Source: Calliopsis andreniformis
Lineage: Eukaryota > Arthropoda > Insecta > Hymenoptera > Andrenidae
DNA length: 64,000 nucleotides
Direction of reading: 5' to 3'
NCBI RefSeq assembly: GCF_051401765.1
Contig: NC_135067.1
Coordinates: 21,199,501 to 21,263,500, forward strand
Shown here piece by piece: positions 1-12,772 of the stretch (its first letter is position 1; every line of letters begins with the position of its first letter). Position numbers and translations under genes: made by a program. The notes below the pieces were generated by a model. The model was not told where the DNA came from, made no database searches, and worked only from the letters and a program-made list of their open reading frames with translations.

Positions 1-2097
1 CCTCGCTTAAAAACTTGACAAGAGACTTGGGACGTGTCGAAAATGTGCCTTACGAAACCTTTTGAAGCAAGGCTTCTTAATTATTTCTTGATTTTCCTTT
101 ATGTTGCACGGTAAAAGCTTCAAATATTTTAAATGATTCAGTGAAATGGATTTAAGATACAGGATAATGATTAGAGAGAACGATCGTTCTTAGAAAGAAA
201 AAAGTGGTAGGGGTATATTATATGATCTATTGGTGCAATTATAAGGTATAATTCAAGGGGATAAAAGTCTCTTTTGTAAAAATGTTTTAGCAATATATTC
301 GGAGTATCCTTTAAAAAGAATGTCAAGTAAAGAGCTAGGCCATATATTCTCAGGTTTTCTTTTCTTTATTTTACCCTAACACGAAGGAACAATTGTACAT
401 TTTAATTTTACTTTATTTCTATATTCTTTGCATGCGTTTTAAGCGTTAAGCAGTGAATCTATAAGTACTTAGTCTTAAATTAGTGTCTTATAAAAAAGAT
501 ACTGAAGAATATATGGACTCCTTTTATCATCGGATTAATCGTTCTGGGAAACTTCTGATATATTGCCATAAAAATTTCAATTTTCATTAGCGATTAGAAA
601 TATTTTGCGCCTAGCGCGAATACAGCTTTCGTTCTAATCGACGTGGCTCTTAATTAAATTAGCCGAAATAGCGCGAAATTGTTTTACGATCATCATAGTA
701 GCATTACAAGAAATGGAAAATATGAAAATGTATCAAGTTCTAATTAACATGTACGTATGCTACTATATACGGAGGCTTTTCGGACTCAATTGACGTCCCT
801 TTAATAAGATTAAATCATTACTTACATATAGATTTATATTAAGTCGAGACACGTGGTATGGGGATGTGGTTTCTTCATGGATCAATCAACTAGTTTACAG
901 AATATTCTCTTTTTCTTCGCGTTAGCTCATGTTACGGCAAGAGACGATTGCTCCTTTTACTTTGGAAATTCCATTCAGTCGCCATAATTACATTCTACCT
1001 TGTTTCAAGCTTTCGCAACATCGCAAAATGAATTTTTCATCTTTTCGCGAAATTTGATTGCTTGTAACATGAAAGAAACATGCTCAACGATCCACCACCG
1101 ATTTTTCTACCGACTCTAATAATTGATGGTATCGCATGTTCAGCGAACATGAACGTATCCGCACAGTTCTTAGAACGATTTCCATGGTTAATACGTACTT
1201 TGCTCTCTCGCTTCCTTTATCGCGCGCTCATGCTTGGTGTTAAGATCATTTTACAGAAAAGAAAGGGAGTATCTTCTTGACAAGAAGATGAGAGAAGAAT
1301 GGGGCGCACTTCCGTTTCCCAGAACAGTCGTGCGAGTCTCACAAGCGACATGCGACCAAGTCGAGAGCGACCGAAAGGTTACGGAGTTTGTTCTTGGAGT
1401 GATCGGTACGAGTTCGAAACAAACTCTTAGGGTGCGTGGGAAATTACGTACCGTATAGCTGTAACAGTGGCTAGGTGCCCATATCACACATACTTGTATA
1501 TGTAATTAGACTATCGATAGCGTTCTAACGTTACAATGATATATTGTACATGTACGAAGCGAAAAACAGGAATGACAGAAATAGAAGAAATATTAAATAT
1601 TCTACAGTAAACATGAAGAAACGAAAAAATATAAATATATAAATATATATATATATATTACACATATAGCTAGTAAAGAGTATAAATCACAGAGATGGAG
1701 GAATACGTGTGTGAGTGCGAGTGTGGGTGAATGCGAGTAATGTCATGAGCATCGCGTCAGTAACTGACGTTATATGTTTTGTCACGAAATACACTGGTTT
1801 TTGAATAAATATCTATTTGAATTACGAACATTCATATTCAGTACCCGTGGAACGTTCACGGTCTCAATACACTCATACGTAATTCTCTTCTCCTCTAACT
1901 TTGCGCTCCTTTATCCTTATATTATATTTTTACAAATAATTCCTATGTATACAATGTATAAAACATTAAAACGCTCAGTACTATGAGAGCTACTATCTCC
2001 AGATAAGTATTCAACAGACTGCGAAAAGATTGGTGCAAAAGAAACAATCATCGTTGATATGATTTGGAGAAGTCAGTCAAAGCACGTGCCGCGTTTG
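1..2097. other. AT-rich noncoding stretch
   Basis: No gene is supported here. The sequence is mostly AT-rich with stops in all frames. The few open frames of 60-80 codons lack recognisable domains and overlap on both strands, as chance frames do. It contains one AT microsatellite near 1629-1659. It could be intergenic DNA or an intron of a gene starting outside the window; the sequence does not say which. Confidence 0.6.
1629..1659. repeat. AT dinucleotide microsatellite
   Basis: An uneven run of TA/AT dinucleotides interrupted by extra A residues, ending in a clean stretch of about ten TA steps. It is a simple repeat in AT-rich noncoding DNA and shows no sign of function. Confidence 0.85.
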
Positions 2098-2909
2098 TTC
2101 AGTTCATAGGCGCCGCGAGTGAGCCAAATGATATTGTATGATTACAGAAGTCGGGTCGTGTGCGCACGCGTCTCTGCCACGGTTGGACGTGTGCGTGAAA
2201 GTATAGAGACCCAGAGTGGGGTTCGAGGGCGGGTGAGGGAGCAAGGTGGGGGCAGAGGGGTGGAGCAGCCGCCGTCTGATGACACCTGTAGCTCGACCCC
2301 CACGATCAGTTCAGCCGCGACCGTCCACGCGCCGTCTTGTTACGACGTTTTTGCACAGCCACCACTACATACACATACACACGTATCCGTGCATTCTCGC
2401 GCACGCACCCGCTCACATATACATCACACCTACCGGACCACACAAACGCGCGCTATTCGCGTGTATCAGTGCCGCGTAAGGAACGCCAATAAGCGCACAC
2501 GTGCAAACGGGTAATTTTTATCCTTTACCACGTGACAGAACGTCGTGCGCATCTGCCATTATCGCAAGCGAACTGTCATCGTGCTCTTTTTCGTCTGAGA
2601 TAAGGAAGAGAAGGAACGCCGAGAAGTGATCGTCGTACATCCAGTATGTAACCACGGACATCGTTGCTCTACTCGACAATCGACGTTTCATAAGCATTCT
2701 TTCTCCCCATATCGACCAGCCTTCTGTTCACTTACGTCGGTGACAACTGCTGCCAGCTCCCTCTACCCGTTCGAAGGAAAGCTTCTACGTTTGATTCCTA
2801 GCGTTGATAGATGCTCAATACGATTGACGCCTATGTAGATCCTAGGAACAAGGTCGTTGATGTAGAGCGTTACTTTCTAGAGGATCGAGCGCTTCGATCA
2901 CGGCATCTA
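2098..2909 (+). other. Possible untranslated exon with CpG-rich promoter
   Basis: Base composition changes abruptly from AT-rich to CpG-rich near 2098, beside an insect-like initiator match (TTCAGTT). The block stays CpG-rich with CA/CG microsatellite-like text to about 2520. A strong donor match (GTAAGTAT) follows position 2909. Open frames inside are low complexity (Arg/Thr/His) and do not resemble a protein family. A frame opening with ATG at 2811 would reach the donor in phase 0, which does not fit the phase-2 acceptor at 63853, so any transcript using this exon would probably treat it as 5' UTR. It could equally be a CpG-rich patch with a chance donor. Confidence 0.25.
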
Positions 2910-5900
2910 GTAAGTATCTATTCGACAGACGTTCCTTTTCCATTGAATCGAGGTACTTTTGTGCCCCGTACGGTTACGTACGATCGGTATCGAACCGTTT
3001 ACCGTATGCAAAGCTCGCGTCCGCGTAATCGTTCGCATCGATAATTCCCGTGGAAGCGAGGCGAAACGAAGTTTCTCTAATCGACGTCAATGCGAGACGA
3101 TCGTGATCTCTCAGAGGTATTTCTTGGCACGATCTTACGAACGACCTTATTCCTAGGGAATACATAATTGGTGGTGTTGCGATTGTGCGCAAGAAAACAG
3201 AACGTGGCCTGTATGGCCGGCAATGCGAGACGAAGGTGGCGGAGGGGCATGTTTCTCGCGCGTGTTTCGTGGTGTATGTCGCACAGCACACGGAAGCGAG
3301 AGATTCCAGAAACCGTGCCTCTGATCACGTGCGTGTGCTCCTCTACAGTGAAGTGTGCACGTCAACTACGCGGTGACGTATGTTTTCACGCGAATTCGCA
3401 TCAATACCCTCTCCCTTCGATCCGCAAAATCGAGGAATTAGCACGCGACTTCCGTAAGTATGGAAAGTTAGCAAAAGCTACTTCGCACATTTTTCAAACG
3501 ACACTGTGTATTTTTACTTCGTGAATCAACGACTCCTATCTCGATGTCATGGTCGCTATCTTTTGCTTTGAAAAATGGAACCTCGTCGAACAATATTCGT
3601 TAAAAAAGTTTCAAAGTGCATATCTTAAACAGAGATAGCTACGATTTCGTATGGCGTATTCACGAATATATTCTTCTTCACCAGATGCTCCGATCGTCAG
3701 AGAAACTGATCGCCGTTTATACGTGCATCGAGTTTGAAAAATATGTAGTTCGCGTCGCCGCGCTATCTTTCTAGTCCTTTCTTTTTATATCTCCCTTCTC
3801 GCTTTCTCTCTCTCCTGTACTCTTCTCTGTCTGCCCTTAGGTAAATAAGACGCGTGCTGTATCTACGCGTATCGGGTGCACATGTGTAGCATAAATAAGC
3901 GAAACCGTGTTGCACATACAATAGTCGAGCGAGTGTTGGATGTCTGCACACCTCAGACGAGGGATCCGACAAATATAGATACTGTTGGTGGCGCTGTGCG
4001 AGTGCTCGCACACCAGGTAGAGACCACCTCAGGAAAGGAGGTGAAGGGGAAACGGGACGGAGAGATGGTAGAGGAAATAGCGTGGACAGATTCCATTCGC
4101 GCTGAACAGAATCGCCGTGTTTTAAGTAGAGATCTCACATCGTGGATGGCCACGGTATTCCTCCATTTCGATTCTACTTATATTCCTATCTCTTTTCATC
4201 CATCGAATCGAGCAAATATCTATCTATATATATGCTCGTTTTTGTCTCGCGGTGAAAATAGTTTCACGACCGCGTAAACGAGTAGCAAAACTCTGAGAGA
4301 GACTGGCAGACGCGTTGTGTATGTGGTTGCACAAAGAGGCAAACGATGGCATATTCTTCGGGGCGAGTGCAATCGTGTTTGCATGGCTCGTGGTGGGGTC
4401 GGGATGGGTAAGTAGAGTTAGGAGGATCAGTGAATCCCCGGTGGAAGGGGAAACAGTGTGGACAGGTTGCGTTCGTGCTAAGCCGAGTCTCGTCGCCTCT
4501 TGCATTCCGAGACGCGGATTCCGGAGCGGTTTTCTTTTAAGAAAGAGGAGAGAGACGGGGAGAGTGAGACAGAGTGGGAGAGAGAGGGAGAAGCAACGAA
4601 AGAGAAGTGGCACGCTTACGGTACCGATTTTCCAGTAAGCATTCGAGTCTACTCGCCTCTTTTTTTCGTTGGTAGACTGGATAGAAGTCGGCGAGGGGGC
4701 TTTTTCTGCTTAGGCAGCGCCGCGTACAAATACACGAACCATAAGGGTAAAACGATCGTTGCACCTACAGTTGCTTATCGACTGGGATCACGATCCCACT
4801 TAGCGTACGTCCTTGAATCACGTAACGCTTTTACTCCTCGACTTTTCGCCTCGTTACCCATCGTTCCAAAGCATTGTGGCTCACACTTTAACAAATTTAT
4901 GCAGATTTATTTTTGACAAAAATTAGAGATCGTTAAATCTGCAAAAACTCGTTAGAGATCGTTAAATCTTTTGATGAAATTTGATTTTTTTAAATTTAAT
5001 GACACTTTTCTTAAGTTGAATATACATAATTTCGACTTGAATTTTTGATTAGCGGTAGAATACCTGTGTAAAAGACATTACGATGCAACGAATCGTGTCG
5101 AGGAGTCGCCTAGCGACTGGACGAGTAGGTCATTTGCCCTTGTTATGCCGGATACTTTCGACTTTGGCTGCCAGCGAGAACGGTACATCGGTTCGCAAAA
5201 GGATCACAGGTTGCTCGCGTGTTCTTACCAACTTGACTACACTATTATTACGATTTAAGGGTCGACTCGTGTTAGATACTTGTTCTATGACGTACAGAAC
5301 CGTTTCGTGAAATTTCAGAGGTCATAAATGTTACGTACGAGTGTCACTCGATATTTCGAGTCAGTATCCCTACTAGTCTTCCTCAGGAGAGACGTACCGA
5401 TGTCAATGAAACGATACGAGTAGAGAAGGATTATTAAAATAGGAAAAAAATGTGAGTCGTGTGTTGTAATATTGCTGCAACGATCATTTTCATGCATGTT
5501 CGATTCAGGAGTCGCAGAAGATACAGTGAAAGTGCATAGATGGGTTGGAGTCTAAGAGAAAGGAATAATTATGGCTTATGACATACTGTTGCAACGCTTG
5601 ATTTCTTGCGTATTTAATAACGAATTTCTTACACACATATTTATTTCTTTATTTTACACAAGATGCTGCAGAACCTTCCCAGAAAATAAGAAGCACTAAA
5701 AAACTAAAATAATAAATGAAAAAGAGTATTATCTAAAATCACAGTGCATATGACAGAATTTTGATCAAACATAGCATAATATTCAAAGCATTAACAACTT
5801 GGCAGAAAAGCAGTCACAAAATAAAAGCTTCGAAAAAAACGAAAAATTGAAAAATTAATTCGTTGGTTGCCAAAAAGTGTATCGCGTCTCGGATTTGCAT

Positions 5901-7245
5901 TGACAGGTCAATAGTCGCGCCATCTTGGAGTGGCACGACCAATCGTGAGATCGAACAAGTAACACGTGGTCCTCCGCGAAGTACAGGCCGAGTGTAGTTT
6001 ACGAACGGTAAACCGAACGCGAGGGACGCGTCGTTCTCTCTCTCCCGGGTTCCCTTAGTTTATAAATAAACGACGCGCTCGATGGACTCACCTGGCACGT
6101 TCCGCTTTCAACCGTGACACTTATCTCAACGTTTCTACGTCTGGAAGACACGTGTGCGCGGATCGTCCCGTCGCGTCGTTTCGTTCCTAACCAATCGAGC
6201 AGCAGGATTCGTTGTGGAAACCGCTCGACTCCTCTAACCAACAAGCATGAACCGTTCGAATCAATTCGCGATATCGGTGGACTCTGAATTGTGCCTCGAG
6301 AGACGGACACTGGCGTCGGGGTGCTACAACATTAGCCAGACTGCGAGGACTTTCACCTGAGCGGGTCGAGCGTAGCCCGATTTTGGCGCCAACCGTGCTT
6401 CGATGGCGTTACCGCCAGCGACTCCTACGAGGGATAATCGGCGAATGTTATTAGGTCGGGGCGTACTCGTGTGTTTGAGTTGCAGCACGATTTAACACGA
6501 GCTGGACGATCTTCGACTGTTGAATCGCGTGCGTCGTGAAGAAGCTCGATACGGGAAAAGTTTCAAGTGCCGAAGCCGAGAAATATCGAGTACGCCATTT
6601 CAATGACGTCACAGGTGTGATATAACTTTCGTAACCTCGAGTCACTCGTGTTTTCGAAATTACTGACCGTGTATCGTTGCTCGCACGGCAGTCAAAATTC
6701 GCGTGCTGTTGTAAAAAGTTATTTAGAGTGATTCTAATGTGGCATGCAAGCAAAATACTTTGCAAGTGTTATTTAGACTTAAGTACAACCAGGTATCAGA
6801 CTTATTGTTAGGTGATTTCATATTTTTCACATAAAGTGAGAGGATTAACTACTGTCCCCCTTCTATTTTCACGTATAACATGATGTAGCACATCTTTTCA
6901 GGTTAAGGCTGCTACAACTTATTAGTTATACCCTGCATAGTACTAGAACTAAAATATCGATATGAAACTAATACAGTAGCTCATATGTCAAGCTCAAAAA
7001 ACAACGTCACAGCCATCGCTGTCTCATTGCTTACATTCCCCTCGTTAACTCGTCGCATGCCATCGGCCATACAATTTCGCGGTCAATTTTCGGTAGAATC
7101 GTGTCAGGAATGGTGGGGGTACGATATCAAAGCGTGTTTGGCAAGAGGCATTCGCACGTGTCGGAGGGGCTCGTGGCAGCAGTTGTAGAGGGGGAGACGA
7201 ATCGCGTCGAAACGAAAGGGGGCTTAAAACGAAAAATTTCTGCCT
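2910..7245. other. Noncoding stretch, no gene seen
   Basis: Mixed composition with many short overlapping open frames and no protein domain. Local content: polypyrimidine text near 3770-3835, purine-rich text near 4540-4610, an 18-bp direct repeat at 4923-4969, an AT-rich segment at 4900-5060 and 5620-5870, and a perfect CRE-like octamer TGACGTCA at 6604. A hydrophobic frame around 4321-4407 followed by GTAAGT was considered as an exon and rejected. Confidence 0.5.
4923..4969. repeat. Direct repeat of 18 bp, two copies
   Basis: TTAGAGATCGTTAAATCT occurs exactly at 4923-4940 and again at 4952-4969, a 29-bp period with 11 bp of unrelated spacer. It is a small local duplication in AT-rich DNA. 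Confidence 0.9.
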
Positions 7246-7745
7246 TTAGGTGGGCACAGGCGCGAGAAGGGAGCATCGTCGCTTAACGGTCGGCCCCCAG
7301 CGCCATCGCGTCGACCGCTTATCGAGGAAAGCGAGGAACGCATCTGGATAGAAGACGAGGGCCTGCGCGAGGCTGGGACGCACATATTCGCGACTTGTTG
7401 ACAGTGAGTGCTGTTGCTGGCCGGGCCGCGTTATCTCCGACGGATTCTCAGCTCTTGGGGAGAGCGATCCGTCGAAACGCGTAACTCTCTCGCGATAGGA
7501 GCGTGGCACGTCCAGTCGAGGATGTAACGCGCCCTCGTGATATGCGTGCACGCGAGTGTCGAGCAAGCTTGTTTCGTCGCAGCGCAGCTTTCGCGGGAAA
7601 CGATGGGCCGCGCTTGTAGCTAGACCGAGTAGCATGCACGTACAGTGGCCACGGTGAATGGAAAGTTAACAGATCACGCGACAGTGATGCAGTGCCGTAG
7701 TGTCAGTGCCAAGTGCCACGTGCCCATTGTTTGGATTACTTGAAG
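7246..7745 (+). promoter_or_regulatory. Leader A: promoter/5' UTR before the first coding exon
   Basis: About 500 bp of CpG-rich sequence directly upstream of the ATG at 7746. The transcription start cannot be fixed from sequence. Close to the start codon there is a short upstream frame (ATG 7687, stop 7741-7743, 18 codons) and a cluster of AGTGCC/GTGCC words at about 7690-7725. An in-frame stop at 7698 with no intervening ATG supports 7746 as the main start. Antisense frames over this block are best explained by CpG-rich composition. Confidence 0.5.
7687..7743 (+). other. Upstream ORF of 18 codons in leader A
   Basis: ATG at 7687 opens a frame that stops with TGA at 7741-7743, only two bases before the ATG at 7746. 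The frame is Cys/Val/Ser-rich and looks like no known peptide. A uORF this close to the main start would be expected to affect initiation at 7746, either by blocking it or by making it depend on reinitiation or leaky scanning. It is real as sequence; translation is inference. Confidence 0.5.
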
Positions 7746-7807
7746 ATGCCGTCGTCCGGTGGATACTATGACGACAGGAATCCTCTGCTTAAGGGCACCT
7801 TATCTAG
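7746..7807 (+). CDS. First coding exon A of an unidentified large gene
   Basis: A 62-base coding exon: ATG, 20 codons (MPSSGGYYDDRNPLLKGTLS) and two extra bases AG, followed by a consensus donor GTGAGT at 7808. The start has a purine (A) at -3 and an in-frame stop upstream at 7698. The exon ends in phase 2. The acceptor exon at 63853 supplies the missing base (C) and continues as Ser-Val-Asp-Arg-Asp-Arg with no stop. The peptide is short, hydrophilic, Gly/Tyr/Asp-rich, and has no signal peptide or membrane segment. The intron to 63853 would be about 56 kb, which is long but usual for insect neuronal genes with alternative promoters. I do not recognise the protein. Transcript evidence is needed to confirm the junction. 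Confidence 0.65.
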
Positions 7808-10517
7808 GTGAGTCTTACGGAATTTCTCTTTTATAAACTGTAAGGGTAAGGTAAATGGTCTGAGTAGCCGACTTTGTCCCGGTACATGAACATTAACGCT
7901 AATTTTATTTCATTTTAGTCTGCAGTTTTAGTGCACCTAATAAAAAACAAATATATTTAGCTACTGGGACACAATTCAAGCGTCAGGACATTTTCATCAT
8001 TGGTCGTTCACTTACTGGGACATTTGTCTAGGTATCGGAACATTTATCTTTCGTGTCCACACGAGAGTTCGACAGTCCCAATTTAGTCCCTAGAATGAAA
8101 TTGATCAAAGTTCTCGCGTAAACCAATTATCATGTAAAATTACGAGAATACTTTTGAGAGCAGGTACTATAGAAAACTCTCAGGTGGACAGGAAATTAAA
8201 TTCTATCTCGTGCGCAGCGTTTGTTCCCTGTCAGACAGATCGCAGCTCGAGGGCGCGATTCGCAGAAAATGCATCGACCGCGAGCAGTCGTTTTTCAGCG
8301 CGTTGATAACAGCCAGGAGGAAAGTGTGACACGAGAGATTCATTTTACCCCATTACTCGAGCGGTGGGTTGATCTCCTTGGTGCCTAACCGGTCTGCCGG
8401 TTCGCTTCTGTTTTTAAATACGGCCTCCGCTCGATCGAGCACTCCTTCGATCGTGGACGCTGTTGCTTGTAGCCCTCTCGAACGGTTTCTTCAATTTCTT
8501 TTCAATCCATCATTCACTATGTCTTGCAATTTCAAATTTCAAAATATCAAGACGCTTAAATTTGCAGTTTAATTCTTGTGTACTGTTCGAGCTAATTAGT
8601 CTTGAAATTTCATTTTATTTTTATTGAATTCTACTTCCTACGTCTATTGTCCCATTCATGTGTTATTTTCGGCGCTAGTTGTGTACAGTCTTTCGCTCAT
8701 TATTATTACTACAAGCTTGTGAAATGACGCAGGTTCGCGCGATTTCGAACGACCGAGCGTAGTTTGTAAACAGATTTTTACGAGCTCGTTAGCAATTTTC
8801 TCCTGCTGTTATGCCTCTGTTGTTTGCGCCTCGGTGTACTTTCCACGTTAAGTTACTTTATGGGCAGAATCAGGCCCCTATTGGTAAATACGACCGCTTA
8901 GAAAGTACGACGAAACAATTCTGTAAAAAAGATAAACATAGCCGAGGTGTTGAATGCGAAGTTGAACGCGAGGGAGGGGTACGCTGCCGATCGAAGGTCT
9001 CGCTCGTGCACTGTCAGCGTTTCGCCGCTCGTGTCGACGCTAATTCAACGTTTAAGGCAATTCGATTGTCCGTGGCAGTTTAGTCGATCAATTCCCTCTA
9101 ATTGACAATGATGGAATTCACCGTGGAATAAAAAATATTCGCTTAAATCTGATCTGAAACGCGTAACTTTATAGGTATCCCTGAGAATCGACTATTTGGC
9201 AGTGATCCTGCTCTGTCTTATTAACCGAGTCGTCGTATTTCACCAAGGAATGCTATTAGTGTATACTATTTCATTGTCAGGGTATAATAATCTCAACAAT
9301 AATTCTATTTGTCTGAAGAAAATATTGCACGTAGTTTTACATTATATTTATGCTACTGATAACACTGAAGTTTCGCGACGAATACATTTGTTTCGCCTAA
9401 TGTAGAGGAACTTTCACGCGACGAGATAACTCGTCCTCGCTGTTTAACAGGTTAAAGTATTGAATGTGCGTTGATCGCGGTAAATCGTTTCGTTGCGTGT
9501 CGCGTAGGTCGGCGACGAAGCTGGTGTCGCCAAACGTCGCATTTACGCACGCACATTTTGCACTTCGGCTCGATCGTTTCACGCGGTCACGACGAGATAC
9601 GCGGGTCGTACTATCGGCTGTTCTGGAGTAGCAAACACCTATGTGATTCCATTGTTTCTGCCTTTCTGATCGAGCCAGACCCGCGTATTTTTTGTCTACT
9701 GACTATTTGCACAGATAGAATATCAACAATGAAATACCCTGTATAAAGAATTGTTTGATGAACAGTCTTGCGAGGAATGAGGGACGGAATAGTTGGGCAA
9801 AGAGATTGGAAATAGCTGTCGTATGTTCTTAAATAGCGATTTGGATTAACAATCCTTCCTACACCTTGGCTTTTCTACTTTTATTCTTCCTTTTGCCTTC
9901 TTCGACCTACACTATCCATGCAGTCAGGTAAGGTCGTTAATGAATATTGCGTGGACTATTGAGTCGCATTAGAAGTTAGGTGTCTACAGCATTGTAATTA
10001 GTTTTGCATGCTTGATGAAATACTAGGTCGCTCGAAATTACGGGACAGTAGGTAACGCAGTAAAGGCATAGGTACCTGAAAATTTGAGACTCCTTTAACT
10101 CGTTCAGGTCAATGTGTGTAACGAATGCATTAGCTGATAATGACCTAAAAGCCGATAGTATCGTTAGGGACCTCTGTTTCCGCATCGGCAGCGAATGAGG
10201 CCGATTAAACGAAGCACCAGTCGCGACAAACTCGAGATGCTGACGCAGTATTGTTCCGAAGTATTTCTCGTTTTTCGTTTTAGAGCGACCCAGAAATCAG
10301 TCGACCCATCGAATCGAGCAATCTGCAATTTCCGCTTCGATGGGATTGGTAAACGTAGTTTTCAGTTGATAGACGTGTGAGTTGATGAAAGTTTCAATTC
10401 TTCCCTAATGCGATGCTCCCGTGACATGATTTTTTCCTATTGACGCGAACACGCAGTACGCAAAAGTCGCGCAGACTGTGCAACAAGTACGCCGTGATTA
10501 GGTCGACGTCCTTGACC

Positions 10518-10530
10518 CCCCCCCCCTTTG
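10518..10530 (+). repeat. C homopolymer tract
   Basis: An uninterrupted run of about a dozen C followed by TTTGCAG, so it resembles a splice acceptor tract. The sequence after the AG has no clear exon with a following donor, so I treat it as a homopolymer. Confidence 0.7.
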
Positions 10531-11635
10531 CAGCGTCGAAATTCAACGGGCACGTGTATTGTGGTTTGACCAAGGAGGATAATAGACTTTTGATCGGGAC
10601 GAGTTTCGTAATTGGAAGTTCACGAATGTGGGACAGGGTCGTCTGTACAAAAATTATCGCGCCCGTGTTTCTCCGCGTTGCGGTAGTTCCCCTTTGAAGC
10701 GGAATAATTTACGAGACTCGCGAAATCCGTTCCAGGAACAGACTGTACGAAATATTCGTTGCAGAGTTCATCGATAAATTCCCATCTGTCGCGTCAGTTG
10801 TTGGAACGTTGCGCCGTAGGCGTATTTGGAAAGAACAATCATAGAGGTGGGTGTGTTAACGTATTTGCAGCATTTTACTAGAGCAGAAGACGAAGTTGTA
10901 CGAGGCGAAAGTATTTTCAATGAAAGAGGATTCTTAACGTCGTTGGCGTGTATGGAGTACACTACGATTATTTTTCGACTGTAATTCTTTTTACGTCTTA
11001 ACGTGATCGAATGTTTTTATTCAGAAGTACATAAAAAAGCAGCTTGTTATACTTTCTTGAACGTTATCTTGAACGTTATTTGTGTTAATGGGTTAATCTT
11101 GAGATTTATTTAATTCTGTCTTGAATTTATACAGCCATTCATTCGGTATTGAATTTTTACAACCTGCTCCCGATATTTCGTGCAGCAGTTAATTGATTAG
11201 TTAGTAAATACTATTCCTTGCTATGTTATAGGTACAAAGGAAAAAAAGTTAACTCGATGGTCGATTTCGTAGCAATGAAATCTCCTAGAAGTAAGTCGTG
11301 ACGCGAAGAGAAAGTTGCTTTAAACGCTAGCAATAATGGCCAGTGACAGTAATGGTTGTACGAAGATCCCCGAAGCGTTACAGGGTTTCTGATACTTTTG
11401 TTATGAATACTGTTTTTGCGTAGTTAAAAATTCACAGTCCACTTTAGAACAAAGTAACGATTACCTGCTTCGGTATATGGATTTTTAAGAAGCGCAGTGA
11501 CATAAAATATTTTTCACGTCCATTCTCTGGTTCATGAATTATGTTCATTTATTTGAAAATATTATTCACAACTCACTTTGCTTCGGCACGTGGCGAAAAA
11601 CAGGGTAACACTGAAACAAGTCTTTCAATTCTCAG

Positions 11636-11832
11636 CAAATTTCGAATTTTCAAATGTTCAAGCTTTCAAATATACAAAATTTCAAATATTCAAATATTCA
11701 AATTTTAAAATTTTCAAATATTTGAACTTTTGAATTTTTAAATTTTCAAATATTTGAATTTTTAAATTTTCAAATATTCAAATTTTCAAAATCTTAAATA
11801 TTCAAATTTTCAAATATTTAAATATTTAGAAT
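11636..11832. repeat. AT-rich degenerate repeat (TTCAAATATT family)
   Basis: About 200 bp built almost wholly from variants of TTTCAAATATTCAAA and its complement-like form TTTGAATTTTTAAA. The words recur every 8-16 bp without a clean fixed period. Because both orientations of CAAAT/ATTTG occur, single strands could fold back on themselves. A similar block occurs at 60797-60902. It looks like a degenerate satellite or expanded simple sequence, not a gene. Confidence 0.85.
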
Positions 11833-12164
11833 TCGGAATTGTCAGTTTTGTTCCACCTTGTTCCTTGAAATCCTGCTCGCCCTATCAAAGAATTCATACA
11901 TTTTCATTCCTAGTCGCAGAGGCTGCCTGACGCGCGACGTATTCCTCAGCATTATCGACGATACTTTTGACTCGAGGCGCGTAACTCGGTAATGGTCCCT
12001 GGTGGAATTAAAGTGAAGCGTGCTGCGAGTGCATATTCTCTCGTACACCGACTAACGAGCTTTCCCGGTGGCTGGCTCTATTTCGACAATTTCGCAGGGT
12101 TGGGTCGCGCGCGCGTCACCTCCGGAACATCCGCGCTGAGGAAGAGTATTCCGGTTTTAAAGGG

Positions 12165-12200
12165 CAGAGAGAGAGAGAGCGAGAGAGAGAGGAAAGAAAC
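12165..12200 (+). repeat. GA microsatellite
   Basis: A purine-only run of GA dinucleotides with one C interruption at the middle. In insects GA tracts can bind GAGA-type factors, but there is nothing else here to mark a promoter. Confidence 0.85.
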
Positions 12201-12475
12201 GTTGCAGGAGCATCGGATGGCACCGCCCTTCTGTTCTCGTTATCTCGCTGCCACGGAGCTCGAAAAAGACGAAGGTTCGTGGAACTGGTCGAGCAACGAG
12301 CTAGTCGTCGGCTTTTGCTTGACCACGCGCTGGATCCGGCTCGAACTGGACCGATGAGAATAAATGGATTCGCCGTAAGCGAATTAATCGCTGCGACGTG
12401 TTCAATCGCGTGTCTCGCGCACCGAGCTGACGCTGTTTGTCGCCACGCAGGACACATTCCCGCGATACCATGGCC

Positions 12476-12553
12476 TTCTCTCGCTCTTTCTCTCCCTCTT
12501 TCTCTCCCTCTTTCTCTCCCTCTCCCTTTCACTGTCTCTCTTCCTCTCTCTCG
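12476..12553 (+). repeat. CT-rich tract with 12-bp tandem unit
   Basis: A polypyrimidine tract containing three perfect copies of CTCTTTCTCTCC (12484-12519), then degenerate CT text. The reverse-complement type of unit appears again at 58214-58256. It produces long Ser/Leu/Pro or Arg/Glu open frames on both strands that should not be taken as proteins. Confidence 0.9.
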
Positions 12554-12742
12554 GTATCGAACGTAGGACGACCCTCGAATACGAGCGGGATAATGAGAAA
12601 GCGTGGGGAGAAAGGGTGGACGAGGGCGTGCGGAGATAGGGTGAAAAGGTCGAGCATAAGCGCAAGAGGGAGGAGTAGATAGCAACGGTGCCCTTTTATT
12701 TTGATTATCGCGCTCCTCGAGGGCGTCCACGACGGCACCGCG

Positions 12743-12772
12743 GCCCTTCTGCCCTTCTGCCCTTCTGCCCTT
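12743..12772 (+). repeat. 8-bp tandem repeat GCCCTTCT
   Basis: Three perfect copies plus a partial fourth of GCCCTTCT. This is a short minisatellite in a CpG-rich patch and is not coding. Confidence 0.9.

Noticed and set aside
4321..4407. Hydrophobic 29-codon frame (ATG 4321) followed by GTAAGT
   Set aside because: One hydrophobic run and a donor are not enough. It ends in phase 0, has no upstream or downstream partner exon in view, and lies in ordinary noncoding sequence.
9918..9927. ATGCAGTCAG followed by GTAAGG as another first exon
   Set aside because: It would end in phase 1, which does not restore the frame at 63853, and there is no leader-like block around it.
10517..10540. C tract plus TTTGCAG as a splice acceptor
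   Set aside because: There is no convincing exon with a downstream donor, and a homopolymer explains the sequence.
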